Shown here: positions 23,916 to 32,353 of the stretch, one piece after another
Layout: each line of letters starts with the position of its first letter
How positions within the stretch are numbered: position 1 is the first letter of the stretch
Origin: Aeromicrobium wangtongii
GTDB taxonomy: Bacteria > Actinomycetota > Actinomycetes > Propionibacteriales > Nocardioidaceae
Length of the DNA: 64,000 bases
Assembly: GCF_024584515.1 (NCBI RefSeq)
Contig: NZ_CP102173.1
Span: 3,224,001 to 3,288,000 of the forward strand
Direction: 5' to 3'
Translations under genes and position numbers: made by a program
The notes under the pieces: model-generated
What the model saw: the letters and a program-made list of their open reading frames with translations, nothing else
Databases searched by the model: none
Told to the model about the DNA's origin: nothing

Positions 23916-25136
23916 TCAGAAGAAGGCGTTGCCCCGGTCCACCAGCAGCTGGTAGAGCGTCTGCTGGATCGTCTCGCGCACCTGGTCGGTCACGTTGAAC
24001 AGCAGCATCGGATCGTCCGCGGCCTCCGGCTCGTAGGCATCGGTGCGCACCGGCTCCCCGAACTCGATGATCCACTTGCTGGGCAGCGGCACCAGCCCCA
24101 GCGGACCCAGCAGGGGGAAGAACGGTGTGATCGGCAGGTAGGGCAGGCCGAGCAGCCGCGCGAGCGAGGGGACGTTGCCCACGAGCGGGTAGATCTCCTC
24201 GGCGCCGACGATCGAGACCGGCACGATCGGCACCTGCGCGCGCATCGCGGACGACACGAATCCGCCACGACCGAAGCGCTGCAGCTTGTAGCGCTCGGCG
24301 AACGGCTTGCCGACGCCCTTGAAGCCCTCGGGCCACACGCCGGCGAGCTCGCCGGTGGTCAGCAGTCGCTCGGCATCCTCCTGGCAGGCCAGGGTCGCGC
24401 CGACCTTGCGCGCCACCTGACCGATGATCGGCAACGAGAAGACCAGGTCTGCCCCCAGCGGACGCAGATTGCGCCCGGCGTACTTCTTGACCGCGTACCC
24501 GGTGATCAGTCCATCGAGTGGGATCGTCCCCGAGTGGTTGCCCACCAGCAGCGCCCCACCGTCGGCGGGGATGTTCTCGACGCCGCGCACCTCCAGGCGG
24601 AACCACTTCTCGGCCAGCGGCTCGATGGCGAGCGTGAGCACCTCGGCGATCTGCGGGTCAAAGCCGAAGTCGTCGACCTCGTAGTCGCCGCTGAGCCGCT
24701 TGCGGATGGTGGCCAGCAGGGTCGCGATGCGCGACTCCCAGTCCGAGCCGATGACGCGTTGGGCCGCCTCGGCCACGGCGACCAGGATCTCGTCGATCGG
24801 GAGGCCGGCCGACAGCGGCGCGGCGCCGGCGGTGCGGGTCCGGCCCGCGGCCTCCTCGGCGGCTGCGGCTGCGGCTGCCGCCGCGTCCTCGTCGGTCACT
24901 GCCCGCAGGCGGGGCTTGTCGGCCCGGGGCGGGGGTGATGAAGCGCCGGAGGGGTGCGATGTCGCGCCCTTCGGCGTCGACGGTCCAGGAGCGGACGCGG
25001 ACTTCTTGGGTCGAGCGGCTGGCTTCTTGCGGGTGCCGCCCCCGGCGAGGGAGCGCGCGGCGGCCGACGGCGAGGTCTCGTGATTGCCGCGGCCGGGCTT
25101 TCCGCCCGAGCCGATGGTCTTCCGGTCGTCGTTCAT
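23916..25136 (-). CDS. lysophospholipid acyltransferase family protein
   Basis: This 406-residue protein starts with a low-complexity Lys/Ala/Pro region of about 100 residues. The PlsC-like domain follows, with LVGNHSGTIPLDG (about 217-229) and VWPEGFKG (about 286). The catalytic His is followed by Asp seven positions later (HSGTIPLD) instead of the classic H-X4-D. It probably transfers acyl groups in phospholipid or glycolipid synthesis. M. tuberculosis has the same gene (Rv0502) next to a galE-like gene. The ATG overlaps the epimerase stop (ATGA). Confidence 0.85.
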   Translation of the reverse strand: MNDDRKTIGSGGKPGRGNHETSPSAAARSLAGGGTRKKPAARPKKSASAPGPSTPKGATSHPSGASSPPPRADKPRLRAVTDEDAAAAAAAAAEEAAGRTRTAGAAPLSAGLPIDEILVAVAEAAQRVIGSDWESRIATLLATIRKRLSGDYEVDDFGFDPQIAEVLTLAIEPLAEKWFRLEVRGVENIPADGGALLVGNHSGTIPLDGLITGYAVKKYAGRNLRPLGADLVFSLPIIGQVARKVGATLACQEDAERLLTTGELAGVWPEGFKGVGKPFAERYKLQRFGRGGFVSSAMRAQVPIVPVSIVGAEEIYPLVGNVPSLARLLGLPYLPITPFFPLLGPLGLVPLPSKWIIEFGEPVRTDAYEPEAADDPMLLFNVTDQVRETIQQTLYQLLVDRGNAFF

Positions 25137-26113
25137 GCTCGTCCCCCCAAGGCCGACAGGATGCCCGGGCGAAGCGACCGACGGAAGTCGTCGAAGGTCT
25201 GCTCGGACGTCCGGGTCAGCTCGTACCCGAAGATGTCACGCAATGCGGACGTGTCGACCGCGCGACCGTAGGTCAGCAGGCGGTGCAGGTCGGGCGGGAT
25301 GTCGGACCCCATGGCCCGGATGAATCGGCGGGCGGCGCCCGCGAAGCCGATCGGCGGAAGCGGCAGCATGGGGCGTCCGAGGCGACGCGCTGCCTGGCTG
25401 AGCAGCACGATCCCGTCGCCGGCCGCGTTGAACGTGCCGGGGCGGTCGTTGGCGACCGCCTGCACGAGAATCTCCAGGGCGTCGTCCAGCGCGAGGAACT
25501 GCAGGCGCGGATCGAATCCGACCACCGACGGCAGCACCGGATTGCTGAAGTAGTTGCGCAGCGGGGTGTCGATGTCCGGGTGAAGCACCTGGGCGCTGCG
25601 GATCGTCGTGATGATGACGTCCTGGCGGCGTCGCGCGAAGCCGCGCACGTACGACTCGACCTCGACGATGTCCTTCGGGAACCCGGACCGCACGCCACTG
25701 CGCGCCAGCCCGGACTCCGTGAACAACGCCGGGTCGCGCGACGACGATCCGTAGACCGCCGTCGACGATCCCAGCACGAGCTTGCCGACCTGGGCCGACC
25801 GCTGGCAGGCGGCCAGCAGCTGCATCGTCCCGATGACGTTGAGCTCCTTGCCACTGCCCCGTCCCCGCTGAGGCGGGTTGAGGTCGAGGTGGACCACGGT
25901 GTCGACGTCCTCGACGGCGATGACCTTGCCCACGACCGGGGTGCGGATGTCGGCTCGCACGAACTTGACGCCGCCCAGGTCGGCATCGGGCAGGATCGTG
26001 TCGATCCCGACGACCTTGCCGATCCCGGCGTCCTCACCGAGCTCGGCGAGCCGCCGGGCCGCGACGGACGCAAATGAGCCGGCCACGCCAGTGACAAGGA
26101 CGACGCGGCTCAT
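25133..26113 (-). CDS. NAD-dependent epimerase/dehydratase, extended SDR
   Basis: This 326-residue Rossmann protein begins VVLVTGVAGSFASVAARRL. The usual glycine-rich TGxxGxxG is slightly altered (TGVAGSFA), and no clear YxxxK catalytic pair is visible, so it may bind a nucleotide or sugar without standard epimerase chemistry. The orthologue in M. tuberculosis is galE2 (Rv0501). It overlaps the acyltransferase gene by 4 bp and follows bS22 by 6 bp, forming a bS22-epimerase-acyltransferase operon. The role is unknown; lipid or envelope modification is an inference from the partner. Confidence 0.8.
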   Translation of the reverse strand: MSRVVLVTGVAGSFASVAARRLAELGEDAGIGKVVGIDTILPDADLGGVKFVRADIRTPVVGKVIAVEDVDTVVHLDLNPPQRGRGSGKELNVIGTMQLLAACQRSAQVGKLVLGSSTAVYGSSSRDPALFTESGLARSGVRSGFPKDIVEVESYVRGFARRRQDVIITTIRSAQVLHPDIDTPLRNYFSNPVLPSVVGFDPRLQFLALDDALEILVQAVANDRPGTFNAAGDGIVLLSQAARRLGRPMLPLPPIGFAGAARRFIRAMGSDIPPDLHRLLTYGRAVDTSALRDIFGYELTRTSEQTFDDFRRSLRPGILSALGGRA

Positions 26114-26119
26114 GGGGAC

Positions 26120-26221
26120 TTACTTACCCAGACGACGGCGCTGCACTCGAGTGCGCTTCAGCATCTTGCGGTGCTTCTTCTTCGACATCCGCTTACGGCG
26201 CTTCTTGATGACTGAACCCAC
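26120..26221 (-). CDS. small ribosomal protein bS22 (AURKAIP1/COX24 domain)
   Basis: This 33-codon gene reads [20 protein letters not shown] and ends [11 protein letters not shown]. It is extremely basic and nearly identical to the mycobacterial 30S protein bS22 (Rv0500B), which sits in the small subunit near the decoding site. The GTG start is supported by the conserved N-terminus [11 protein letters not shown]. The epimerase gene starts 6 bp downstream and the helix-turn-helix gene ends 188 bp upstream, an order conserved in many actinobacteria. It is too short for most gene finders. Confidence 0.93.
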   Translation of the reverse strand: MGSVIKKRRKRMSKKKHRKMLKRTRVQRRRLGK

Positions 26222-26409
26222 GGGTCACAACTCAATTCTTGTTGGCCGCGCGCACGCGGCTGGTGTTCTAGAGACGGGTTGCCGCGACGACGGGACAGGA
26301 CGTGGAACGTCCTCAGCCTCCGTTGTGACGGCTCCCTCAGGGTACACGGCACCTGCCGCCTTGCCCGAGGGCGACCGCGCTCAACGGGCCGGGACCTGAG
26401 GCCGCTGGG

Positions 26410-26595
26410 TCAGCCGGCTTGGAAGTAGGACTTGCCCAGGAACTCCTGCACAGCGTGCTCCGGCACGCGGAACGACCTGCCGACGCGCACCGCCTCGAGC
26501 TCACCCGAGTGCACCAGGCGGTAGACCGTCATCTTCGAGACGCGCATCTGAGTGGCCACTTCGGCGACGGTCAAGAACGTCGGTCCGGATGCCAT
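26410..26595 (-). CDS. excisionase-type helix-turn-helix protein
   Basis: The 61 residues are essentially one MerR/excisionase-like domain: FLTVAEVATQMRVSKMTVYR (recognition helix), then the wing VRVGRSFRVPEHAV. It resembles M. tuberculosis Rv0500A and the small regulator near bldN in Streptomyces. Its targets are unknown. I prefer the ATG at 26595, which follows AGGAAGCAGGTGGTGAC; a GTG at 26643 would add 16 residues encoded within a hairpin. Upstream, the message appears to begin with a 48-nt stem-loop. Confidence 0.88.
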   Translation of the reverse strand: MASGPTFLTVAEVATQMRVSKMTVYRLVHSGELEAVRVGRSFRVPEHAVQEFLGKSYFQAG

Positions 26596-26616
26596 GTCAC
26601 CACCTGCTTCCTGAGT

Positions 26617-26677
26617 GGCACGCGCGCTCTCTGGCTTCCCCACCAGAGAAACAGCGCGCGTGCCTTCATCGAGCCTA
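26617..26677 (-). promoter_or_regulatory. promoter -10 and 5'-terminal stem-loop of the helix-turn-helix gene
   Basis: On the reverse strand a TAGGCT -10-like element (26677 to 26672) is followed by an inverted repeat (26664 to 26617): GGCACGCGCGCT pairs perfectly with AGCGCGCGTGCC, and CTCTGG with CCAGAG, with an AAAC bulge. The expected start, about 26665, is the base before the stem, so the mRNA would open with this hairpin. A 12-bp palindrome GCCTCCGGAGGC lies upstream at 26680-26691. Alternatively the hairpin terminates acuC transcription. Confidence 0.55.
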
Positions 26678-26768
26678 GTGCCTCCGGAGGCGTCAGCGAC
26701 AGTAGTTGTCCAAAATGGGCGTCCGGGAGGGCACCGGATTCGCCCGGCAGCGCAGGAGGGACCGGGCG

Positions 26769-27956
26769 TCAGGGCAGGTGGTCGAGGCCGTTGAGCGGGA
26801 ACGAGGCCTCCCGGGTCGCGTGAATCGACCGGTCGAGCCAGCTCGCCGGGTCGAAACCCTGCTCCCAGGCGCGGTAGCCGACCGCGCGGCCATCAGTCAT
26901 CCGGTGCGGTCCGGGCATGCCGCGCAGCTCCTGGATCCGCGCGCGCCAGCGCTCCGGGGTGGGCGCCTGCGGGTCCAGCGGCTGGCCGGCGACGATCGCC
27001 ATCAAGTGGGCCCACGCCCGCGGGACGACATCCATGACGGCATATCCGCCACCACCGGTGGCGACCCACTTGCCGTCGCAGACCTCGTCGGCCAGCGCCT
27101 TGAGGGCCAGGTAGGACGCCCGCTGGCCGTCGACGCTGAGCATCAGATTGGTCAGAGGATCGTCCATGTGGGAGTCGCACCCCTGCTGCGTCACCAAGAT
27201 GTCGGGCGCGAACTCGCGCACCAGCGGCGGGACGACGGCGTGGAACGCCCGCAACCAGCCGGCATCGGACGTGCCGGGCGGCAGCGGGACGTTGACGGCC
27301 ATGCCCTCGGCGCCCTCACCGCCGGTGTCGATCGAGAACCCGGTCCCCGGGAACAGCGTCTGCGGGCCTTCGTGGATCGAGATCGTCAGGACGCGCGGGT
27401 CGTTCCAGAACATCTTCTGGACGCCGTCGCCGTGGTGCGCGTCGACGTCGATGTAGACGACCCGTTCGGCACCGTTGTCCAGCAGCCAGCGGATCGCGAG
27501 CGCGACGTCGTTGTAGATGCAGAAACCGCTCGCCCGGTCCGGCATCGCGTGATGGAGACCGCCGCTGATGTTGACCGCGCGGGGCGCCTGACCGGTCCAG
27601 ACCCGGCGGGCGGCCTCGACACTCGCGCCGGCGATGAGGGCGCTGGCCTCGTGCATGTTGGCGAACACCGGATTGTCCTCGGTGCCCAGGTTGACCGTCG
27701 GGTCGGCGTGCGTCGGGTGCTGGCTCAGCTTCTGCACCCGCTCGATGTACAGCGGGGTGTGGATCAGGGCCAGCTCGTCCTCGGTGGCCGGCTTGGCCCC
27801 GACGACGTCGAGCCCTTCCACGATGCCCAGCTCGTCGGCCAGCTCCATCGTCAGCTCGATGCGGACCGGGGCCATGGGGTGCGATTGCCCGAAGTTGTAC
27901 TGGGTCAGGTGCTCGTCGTAGACGATGCAGGCGCGGTCGACTGTGGCCTCGGTCAT
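26769..27956 (-). CDS. acuC: AcuC-like class I/II histone deacetylase family enzyme
   Basis: The protein has 395 residues with the zinc-dependent deacetylase signature: GGLHHAMPDRASGFCIYND (paired His and general base), VVYIDVDAHHGDGVQ (metal Asp and His), and the late catalytic GGGGY. AcuC enzymes deacetylate lysines, notably on acyl-CoA synthetases, restoring their activity. An AMP-forming acyl-CoA ligase is encoded in this window at 19450, but a link is speculative. The ATG follows AAGGTGACGGGT. proC lies immediately upstream on the same strand with a 10-bp gap. Confidence 0.9.
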   Translation of the reverse strand: MTEATVDRACIVYDEHLTQYNFGQSHPMAPVRIELTMELADELGIVEGLDVVGAKPATEDELALIHTPLYIERVQKLSQHPTHADPTVNLGTEDNPVFANMHEASALIAGASVEAARRVWTGQAPRAVNISGGLHHAMPDRASGFCIYNDVALAIRWLLDNGAERVVYIDVDAHHGDGVQKMFWNDPRVLTISIHEGPQTLFPGTGFSIDTGGEGAEGMAVNVPLPPGTSDAGWLRAFHAVVPPLVREFAPDILVTQQGCDSHMDDPLTNLMLSVDGQRASYLALKALADEVCDGKWVATGGGGYAVMDVVPRAWAHLMAIVAGQPLDPQAPTPERWRARIQELRGMPGPHRMTDGRAVGYRAWEQGFDPASWLDRSIHATREASFPLNGLDHLP

Positions 27957-27966
27957 ACCCGTCACC

Positions 27967-28773
27967 TTATTGGGGGGCCGAAAGCTCCGCCGACCGGGCG
28001 GCCGCAGCGGCCACCCCGGCCACCAGTCCGGCCTTGACGCCGCGCTCGTCGAAGGTCGTGATCGCGGCATGGGTCGTGCCGTTGGGCGACGTGACCCGGC
28101 GACGCAGCTCCTCGGCGGTCTCCTCGGATCCCGCGAGCAGCTTCGCGGAGCCCACCAGCGTCTGCTGGGCCAGGATCCGCGCGGTCTCCGGGTCGAGACC
28201 CTCGGCGACGCCGCCGGCGATCATGGCCTCGGCGAGGTAGAAGACGTACGCCGGCCCCGATCCGGAGACCGCCGTCACGGCGTCCTGCAGGGCCTCCTCG
28301 ACGACCACGACCTTGCCGCCGGACTCCAGGAGCGTGACGACGGCGGCCAGCTGCTCCTCGGTGACGGCCGGGGCCGGCGAGATGCCGAACATTCCCTCCC
28401 CCACCAGCGCGGGGGTGTTGGGCATGGCCCGGACGATCGCGACACCGTCGGGGAGCGCGGACGCGATCGCCTCGATGCGGATGCCCGCGGCCAGCGAGAC
28501 GACCGTGGTGCCGGGCGCCACCGAGCCGGCGATCTCCTGCAGCAACGCCGGCACGTCCTGGGGCTTGACGACGAGCAGGACGACATCGGCGCCGGCCGCG
28601 GCCTCGGCGTTGCCGGTGACCTCGACCCCGTAGGCCTCCCGCAGCTCGGCGGCACGATCGTCGCGGCGCTCGCTGATGACGAGGTGGTCGACCGGGTGCC
28701 CGGAGGACAGGATCGCCGAGAGGAGGGTCTCGCCCATCACACCGGCACCGAGGATCGCGATCCGTTGAGTCAT
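27967..28773 (-). CDS. proC: pyrroline-5-carboxylate reductase
   Basis: This 268-residue enzyme reduces pyrroline-5-carboxylate to proline with NAD(P)H. The N-terminal Rossmann motif is IAILGAGVMGETLL, and the C-terminal dimer domain carries VSGSGPAYVFYLAEAM. The ATG has GAGGGGC immediately upstream and a TAGGGT -10-like hexamer 7 nt upstream. It shares a short divergent promoter with the symporter gene, built from two near-identical 14-bp boxes. In M. tuberculosis proC also lies next to the small helix-turn-helix and bS22 genes. Confidence 0.95.
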   Translation of the reverse strand: MTQRIAILGAGVMGETLLSAILSSGHPVDHLVISERRDDRAAELREAYGVEVTGNAEAAAGADVVLLVVKPQDVPALLQEIAGSVAPGTTVVSLAAGIRIEAIASALPDGVAIVRAMPNTPALVGEGMFGISPAPAVTEEQLAAVVTLLESGGKVVVVEEALQDAVTAVSGSGPAYVFYLAEAMIAGGVAEGLDPETARILAQQTLVGSAKLLAGSEETAEELRRRVTSPNGTTHAAITTFDERGVKAGLVAGVAAAAARSAELSAPQ

Positions 28774-28781
28774 GCCCCTCA

Positions 28782-28810
28782 CCCTAGTGTCGGGCGCCCT
28801 AGTGTTGGGC
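28782..28810. repeat. duplicated promoter box CCCTAGTGT(C/T)GGGC
   Basis: Two 14-bp copies (28782-28795 and 28797-28810) with one mismatch lie 15 bp apart. The first supplies the reverse-strand -10 TAGGGT of proC and the second the + strand -10 TAGTGT (28800-28805) of the symporter gene, which ends 6 nt before its GTG start. Confidence 0.7.
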
Positions 28811-28811
28811 C

Positions 28812-29792
28812 GTGCGCCTGCGACCCGACCCGTTCATCGTGGCCCTGGTGTCCGCCGCGCTGATCGCGTCGTTCCTGCCCGCGACGGGCAACCTGCTGGA
28901 GCTGTTGAAGCACGCCGCGGTCGTCGCGATCGGCCTGCTGTTCTTCCTGTACGGCGCACGCCTGTCGACCGCGGAGACCATCGCCGGGCTGACCAGATGG
29001 CGCCTGCACCTGGTCATCTTGTCGACGACCTTCGTGGTGTTCCCGGTGCTGGGGCTGGCGACGCAGCTGCTGGAGGGCAACCTGCTGCGACCCTCGCTCG
29101 CCGCCGGGGTGCTGCTGCTGTGCCTGGTCCCGTCGACGGTCCAGTCGTGCGTCGTCTACACCGGGATCGCCCGCGGCAACGTCGCCGGTGCGGTGGTCAG
29201 CGCGTCGATGTCCAATCTGATCGGTGTCTTCCTGACCCCCGCCCTCGTGGCGCTGCTGATGTCGGCGGACGCCCGTGTGGACGCCGGCTCGATCGTGCGG
29301 ATCGTCCTGCAGCTGCTCGCCCCGTTCGTGCTCGGACAGCTGCTGCGGCCACTCGTGGGAGGCTTCGTGACCCGTCAGGACGCGCGGCTCAAGCTCTTCG
29401 ACCGCGGCAGCATCGTGCTGGTGGTGTTCGTCGCCTTCAGCGAGGGCGCCGATGCCCACATCTGGGCGTCCCAGACGGTGTGGTCGGTGCTGTCGGTCGC
29501 CGTGGTGTGCGCGGCGCTGCTGGCGGCCACGATGACGTGGTGCGTCGTGGTCGGCCGGCTCACGCGCCTGCCCCGCGGCGACCGGGTCGCGCTGCTGTTC
29601 TGCGGATCGAACAAGTCGCTGGCCAGCGGCCTGCCGATCGCCTCGGTGCTGTTCGCCGGCGACGCCGTCGCGCTCATCGTGCTGCCGTTGATGCTCTACC
29701 ACCAGATGCAGATCATCACCGGCGCCCTCCTCGCCCGCCGCCTCGCCCCACCGGCCGAGCCCCAGGGGGAGACGGCCGGACTCAGGCGCTGA
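28812..29792 (+). CDS. bile acid:sodium symporter family transporter
   Basis: This 326-residue membrane protein with nine to ten hydrophobic helices belongs to the SBF-like (DUF4137/YfeH) branch of the bile-acid:sodium symporter family. Markers are [11 protein letters not shown] early and [16 protein letters not shown] in the late discontinuous helix. Substrates of this branch in bacteria are mostly unknown organic anions. The GTG start lies 6 nt after a TAGTGT hexamer, suggesting a leaderless message. The last 11 bp overlap the stop of the convergent isomerase gene. Confidence 0.88.
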   Translation: MRLRPDPFIVALVSAALIASFLPATGNLLELLKHAAVVAIGLLFFLYGARLSTAETIAGLTRWRLHLVILSTTFVVFPVLGLATQLLEGNLLRPSLAAGVLLLCLVPSTVQSCVVYTGIARGNVAGAVVSASMSNLIGVFLTPALVALLMSADARVDAGSIVRIVLQLLAPFVLGQLLRPLVGGFVTRQDARLKLFDRGSIVLVVFVAFSEGADAHIWASQTVWSVLSVAVVCAALLAATMTWCVVVGRLTRLPRGDRVALLFCGSNKSLASGLPIASVLFAGDAVALIVLPLMLYHQMQIITGALLARRLAPPAEPQGETAGLRR

Positions 29793-30567
29793 TGTGCCGG
29801 CGCGTGAACTCCAGCGCCTCGACCAGGTCCGCCTCGCGCTCGGCCTGGTCCTTGGCCTTGCGGGTGTTGATCTCGACCACGATCTCCCCACCGAAGTCCG
29901 ATTCGGCGACGGCCTCCAGGAACTCGGCGCACGGCTGGCTGCCGCGTCCGGGCACCAGGTGCTCGTCCTTGGCCGATCCCGTCCCGTCCGCGATGTGCAC
30001 GTGCGCCAGCCGGTCGCCCAGCTCGCGCGCCATCGCCAGCGGATCGGAGCCGGCCGTCGAGCTGTGGGACAGGTCGAGCGTCACGTGGGAGTAGTCCTGC
30101 TCGACCGGGTCCCAGCCCGGCGCATAGGCGTGGAACTCGCGCTTGCCGGTGCGCCACGGGTACATGTTCTCCACCGCGAAGGTGACCCCGTGCTGGGCCT
30201 CCAGATCGGCGATGCCGTCGACGAAGGTGCGCGCGTACTCGCGCTGCCAGCGGAACGGCGGGTGCACGACGACGAGGGACGCGCCGACCTCCTGGGCCAT
30301 CTCGGCGCTGCGATCCAGCTTGCCCCAGGGATCGGAACCCCACACGCGCTGCGTGACCAGCAGGCACGGCGCGTGGACCGACACCACAGGCATGTCGTGG
30401 AATGCGCTGAGCGCCTTGATGGCGGTGATGTCTGCGCTGACGTCGTCGATGCCGACCATGACCTCGACCCCGTCGTAGCCCAGTCGTGCCGCAGCCTCGA
30501 AACCGCTGGCGGTCGACCCCGGGTACACCGAGGACGTCGACAGCGAGACGCGGATGGGTTCGGGCAC
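29782..30567 (-). CDS. sugar phosphate isomerase/epimerase (AP endonuclease 2-like TIM barrel)
   Basis: The 261-residue TIM-barrel protein has metal-binding motifs at strand ends: [35 protein letters not shown] and IVVEINTRK. It belongs to the xylose isomerase-like family but its substrate is unknown. M. tuberculosis Rv0498 is the orthologue, placed like here between proC and ppx. The GTG at 30567 gives the conserved N-terminus [13 protein letters not shown]. It is 25 bp downstream of ppx on the same strand, so the two are likely co-transcribed. Confidence 0.85.
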   Translation of the reverse strand: MPEPIRVSLSTSSVYPGSTASGFEAAARLGYDGVEVMVGIDDVSADITAIKALSAFHDMPVVSVHAPCLLVTQRVWGSDPWGKLDRSAEMAQEVGASLVVVHPPFRWQREYARTFVDGIADLEAQHGVTFAVENMYPWRTGKREFHAYAPGWDPVEQDYSHVTLDLSHSSTAGSDPLAMARELGDRLAHVHIADGTGSAKDEHLVPGRGSQPCAEFLEAVAESDFGGEIVVEINTRKAKDQAEREADLVEALEFTRRHISA

Positions 30568-30592
30568 GCCCCCTAGCGTATGACGGCACCCC

Positions 30593-31504
30593 TCACAGGG
30601 CGTCCAGATGCTCCAGCAGCACGCCCTCGCGCAGCGCCCACGGGCAGATCTCCAGCTCCGACAGGTCGAACAGGTCCATCGTCGCCTCGGCGACGAGTGC
30701 ACCGGCATGCATCTGGTGGGCCCGGTCCGGTGAGACCCCGGGCAACCGCTTGACCGCGTCGGGGCTCATCGTCCGCAGCTCGCTGACCAGACGCGACAGC
30801 TCACGCCGGGGCAGCACCCTGCGGACGTACTGCCCCTCCGAGGACGGCGCCGCACCGCAGATGCGAGCCAGGGACCGGAAGGTCTTGCTGGTCGCGACGG
30901 CCCGGTCGAAGGCGCCACCACGCAGGATCGCACCGGCCTCGTCGGCGATCGTCGAGCGGATGTGGAGCCGCAGCTCGGAATGGGTCCTGCCGCCCTGGAG
31001 CCACTCGCGCGTCAAGCGTCCGGCGCCCAGTGCCATCGACTGCGCGACATCGGGACTCTCGTCGGCTCCCGCGGCGATCTCCAGCGAGCCGCCGCCGATG
31101 TCGAAGACGCCCAGGCGTCCGGCGGACCAGCCGAACCAGCGCCGCACCGCGAGGAAGGTCAGTCGCGCCTCGTCAGGACCGGCCAGCACCTGCAGGTCCA
31201 GGCCGCTGGCCTCCCGCACCGCCGCGACGACCTCGTCGACGTTGACCGCATCACGCACGGCCGATGTGGCGAAGGCCAGGATCGTGGTGCAGCCCTTGTC
31301 CTCGGCCTGGGACCGCGCCGCCACGGCGTACTTGACCAGGCTGCTGACGCCCTCGGGGCTCACGGCCTGCTGGTCGTCGAGGTGCTCGGCCAGGCGCAGC
31401 GGTTCCTTGTAGGAATGGGCCGGGACGGGCGGCGCCCCGCGGAACGCGTCGACCACGAGGAGATGCCCGGTGTTGGATCCGATGTCCAGGACGCCCATAC
31501 GCAT
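30593..31504 (-). CDS. ppx: exopolyphosphatase / Ppx-GppA family phosphatase
   Basis: The 303-residue ASKHA-fold phosphatase has [16 protein letters not shown] (phosphate loop 1) and [13 protein letters not shown] (loop 2). It lacks the C-terminal HD domain of long Ppx enzymes, so it is the short actinobacterial type, akin to M. tuberculosis Ppx1 (Rv0496). It hydrolyses polyphosphate or pppGpp. A GAGAAT hexamer 6 nt before the ATG suggests a leaderless transcript. It is divergent from the cysteine-rich protein gene, with only 63 bp between starts. Confidence 0.9.
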   Translation of the reverse strand: MRMGVLDIGSNTGHLLVVDAFRGAPPVPAHSYKEPLRLAEHLDDQQAVSPEGVSSLVKYAVAARSQAEDKGCTTILAFATSAVRDAVNVDEVVAAVREASGLDLQVLAGPDEARLTFLAVRRWFGWSAGRLGVFDIGGGSLEIAAGADESPDVAQSMALGAGRLTREWLQGGRTHSELRLHIRSTIADEAGAILRGGAFDRAVATSKTFRSLARICGAAPSSEGQYVRRVLPRRELSRLVSELRTMSPDAVKRLPGVSPDRAHQMHAGALVAEATMDLFDLSELEICPWALREGVLLEHLDAL

Positions 31505-31567
31505 GGCGCCATTCTCGCACCTGCAGCCGACCGGTCACACGCGGCAAGGCCGCGTAAACTTCCGGGG

Positions 31568-32311
31568 ATGCCTGAAGTCGAGCTCGGATTCCCGCGGACG
31601 TACGTCGAGTTCACCAACCCCGCCGACCCCGACGAGGTGTTCCGGTGCGACCTGACCTGGCTGACGTCGCGCTGGACGTGCATCTTCGGTCAGGGCTGTC
31701 CGGGCATCTACGCGACGAGCCCCGAGGCGGGCTGCTGCACCCTGGGGGCGCACTTCTCCGACGATGACGACGCGGAGCGGACCCGGCTGGTCATGGAGCA
31801 GCTGACCCCGGCCCAGTGGGAGAACCACGACGAGGGGCACCGCGGCGGCTGGACCGAGACGGACGACGAGGGCGATCTCAAGACCCGCGCGTACCGGGGC
31901 GCCTGCATCTTCCACAACTCACGCGACTTCGCCGGCGGGTACGGGTGCGCGCTGCACGGCTACGCGCTCGACCACGGGCTCAAGCCGCACACCACCAAGC
32001 CCGACGTGTGCTGGCAGCTGCCGCTGCGCCGGCAGTTCCGCGATGTCGATCGCGGGGACGGCACGACGTACACCGAGACGCAGATCGGTGAGTACACCCG
32101 GCCGGGTTGGGGCCCCGGCGGCACGGACCTGGACTGGTACTGCTCGTCCAACACCGAGGCGCACATCGCACCCGAACCGGTCTACGTCACCAACCGCGAC
32201 GAGCTGACCGCCTTGATGGGTGAAGCCGGATATGCCGAACTGGCCCGGTATTGCAGGCAGCACGAGCAGGGCGGCGCAAATACACCACACCCGGCCGATC
32301 CCTTGAGATGA
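31568..32311 (+). CDS. conserved cysteine-rich protein of unknown function (Rv0495c-like)
   Basis: The 247 residues include ten cysteines in clusters: WTCIFGQGCPG, EAGCCTLG, GACIFHN, YGCALHG, PDVCWQL, DWYCSSN and RYCRQH. No signal peptide or membrane helix is visible. The pattern suggests a bound metal or iron-sulfur cluster, as in YkgJ/DUF3109-like proteins, but I cannot assign a family with certainty. An orthologue, Rv0495c, lies next to ppx in M. tuberculosis. A TAAACT hexamer ends 7 nt before the ATG, consistent with a leaderless transcript. The divergent ppx start is 63 bp away. Confidence 0.82.
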   Translation: MPEVELGFPRTYVEFTNPADPDEVFRCDLTWLTSRWTCIFGQGCPGIYATSPEAGCCTLGAHFSDDDDAERTRLVMEQLTPAQWENHDEGHRGGWTETDDEGDLKTRAYRGACIFHNSRDFAGGYGCALHGYALDHGLKPHTTKPDVCWQLPLRRQFRDVDRGDGTTYTETQIGEYTRPGWGPGGTDLDWYCSSNTEAHIAPEPVYVTNRDELTALMGEAGYAELARYCRQHEQGGANTPHPADPLR

Positions 32312-32353
32312 CCCCCTCCGTGTCGCGCGTCACGGGCTGGGTCAGAATGCCGT

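Noticed and set aside
26222-26409. tRNA or other RNA gene in the gap before the bS22 gene
   Set aside because: No cloverleaf or TPsiC-like GTTCGAAT segment is present. The gap shows only GC-rich small palindromes.
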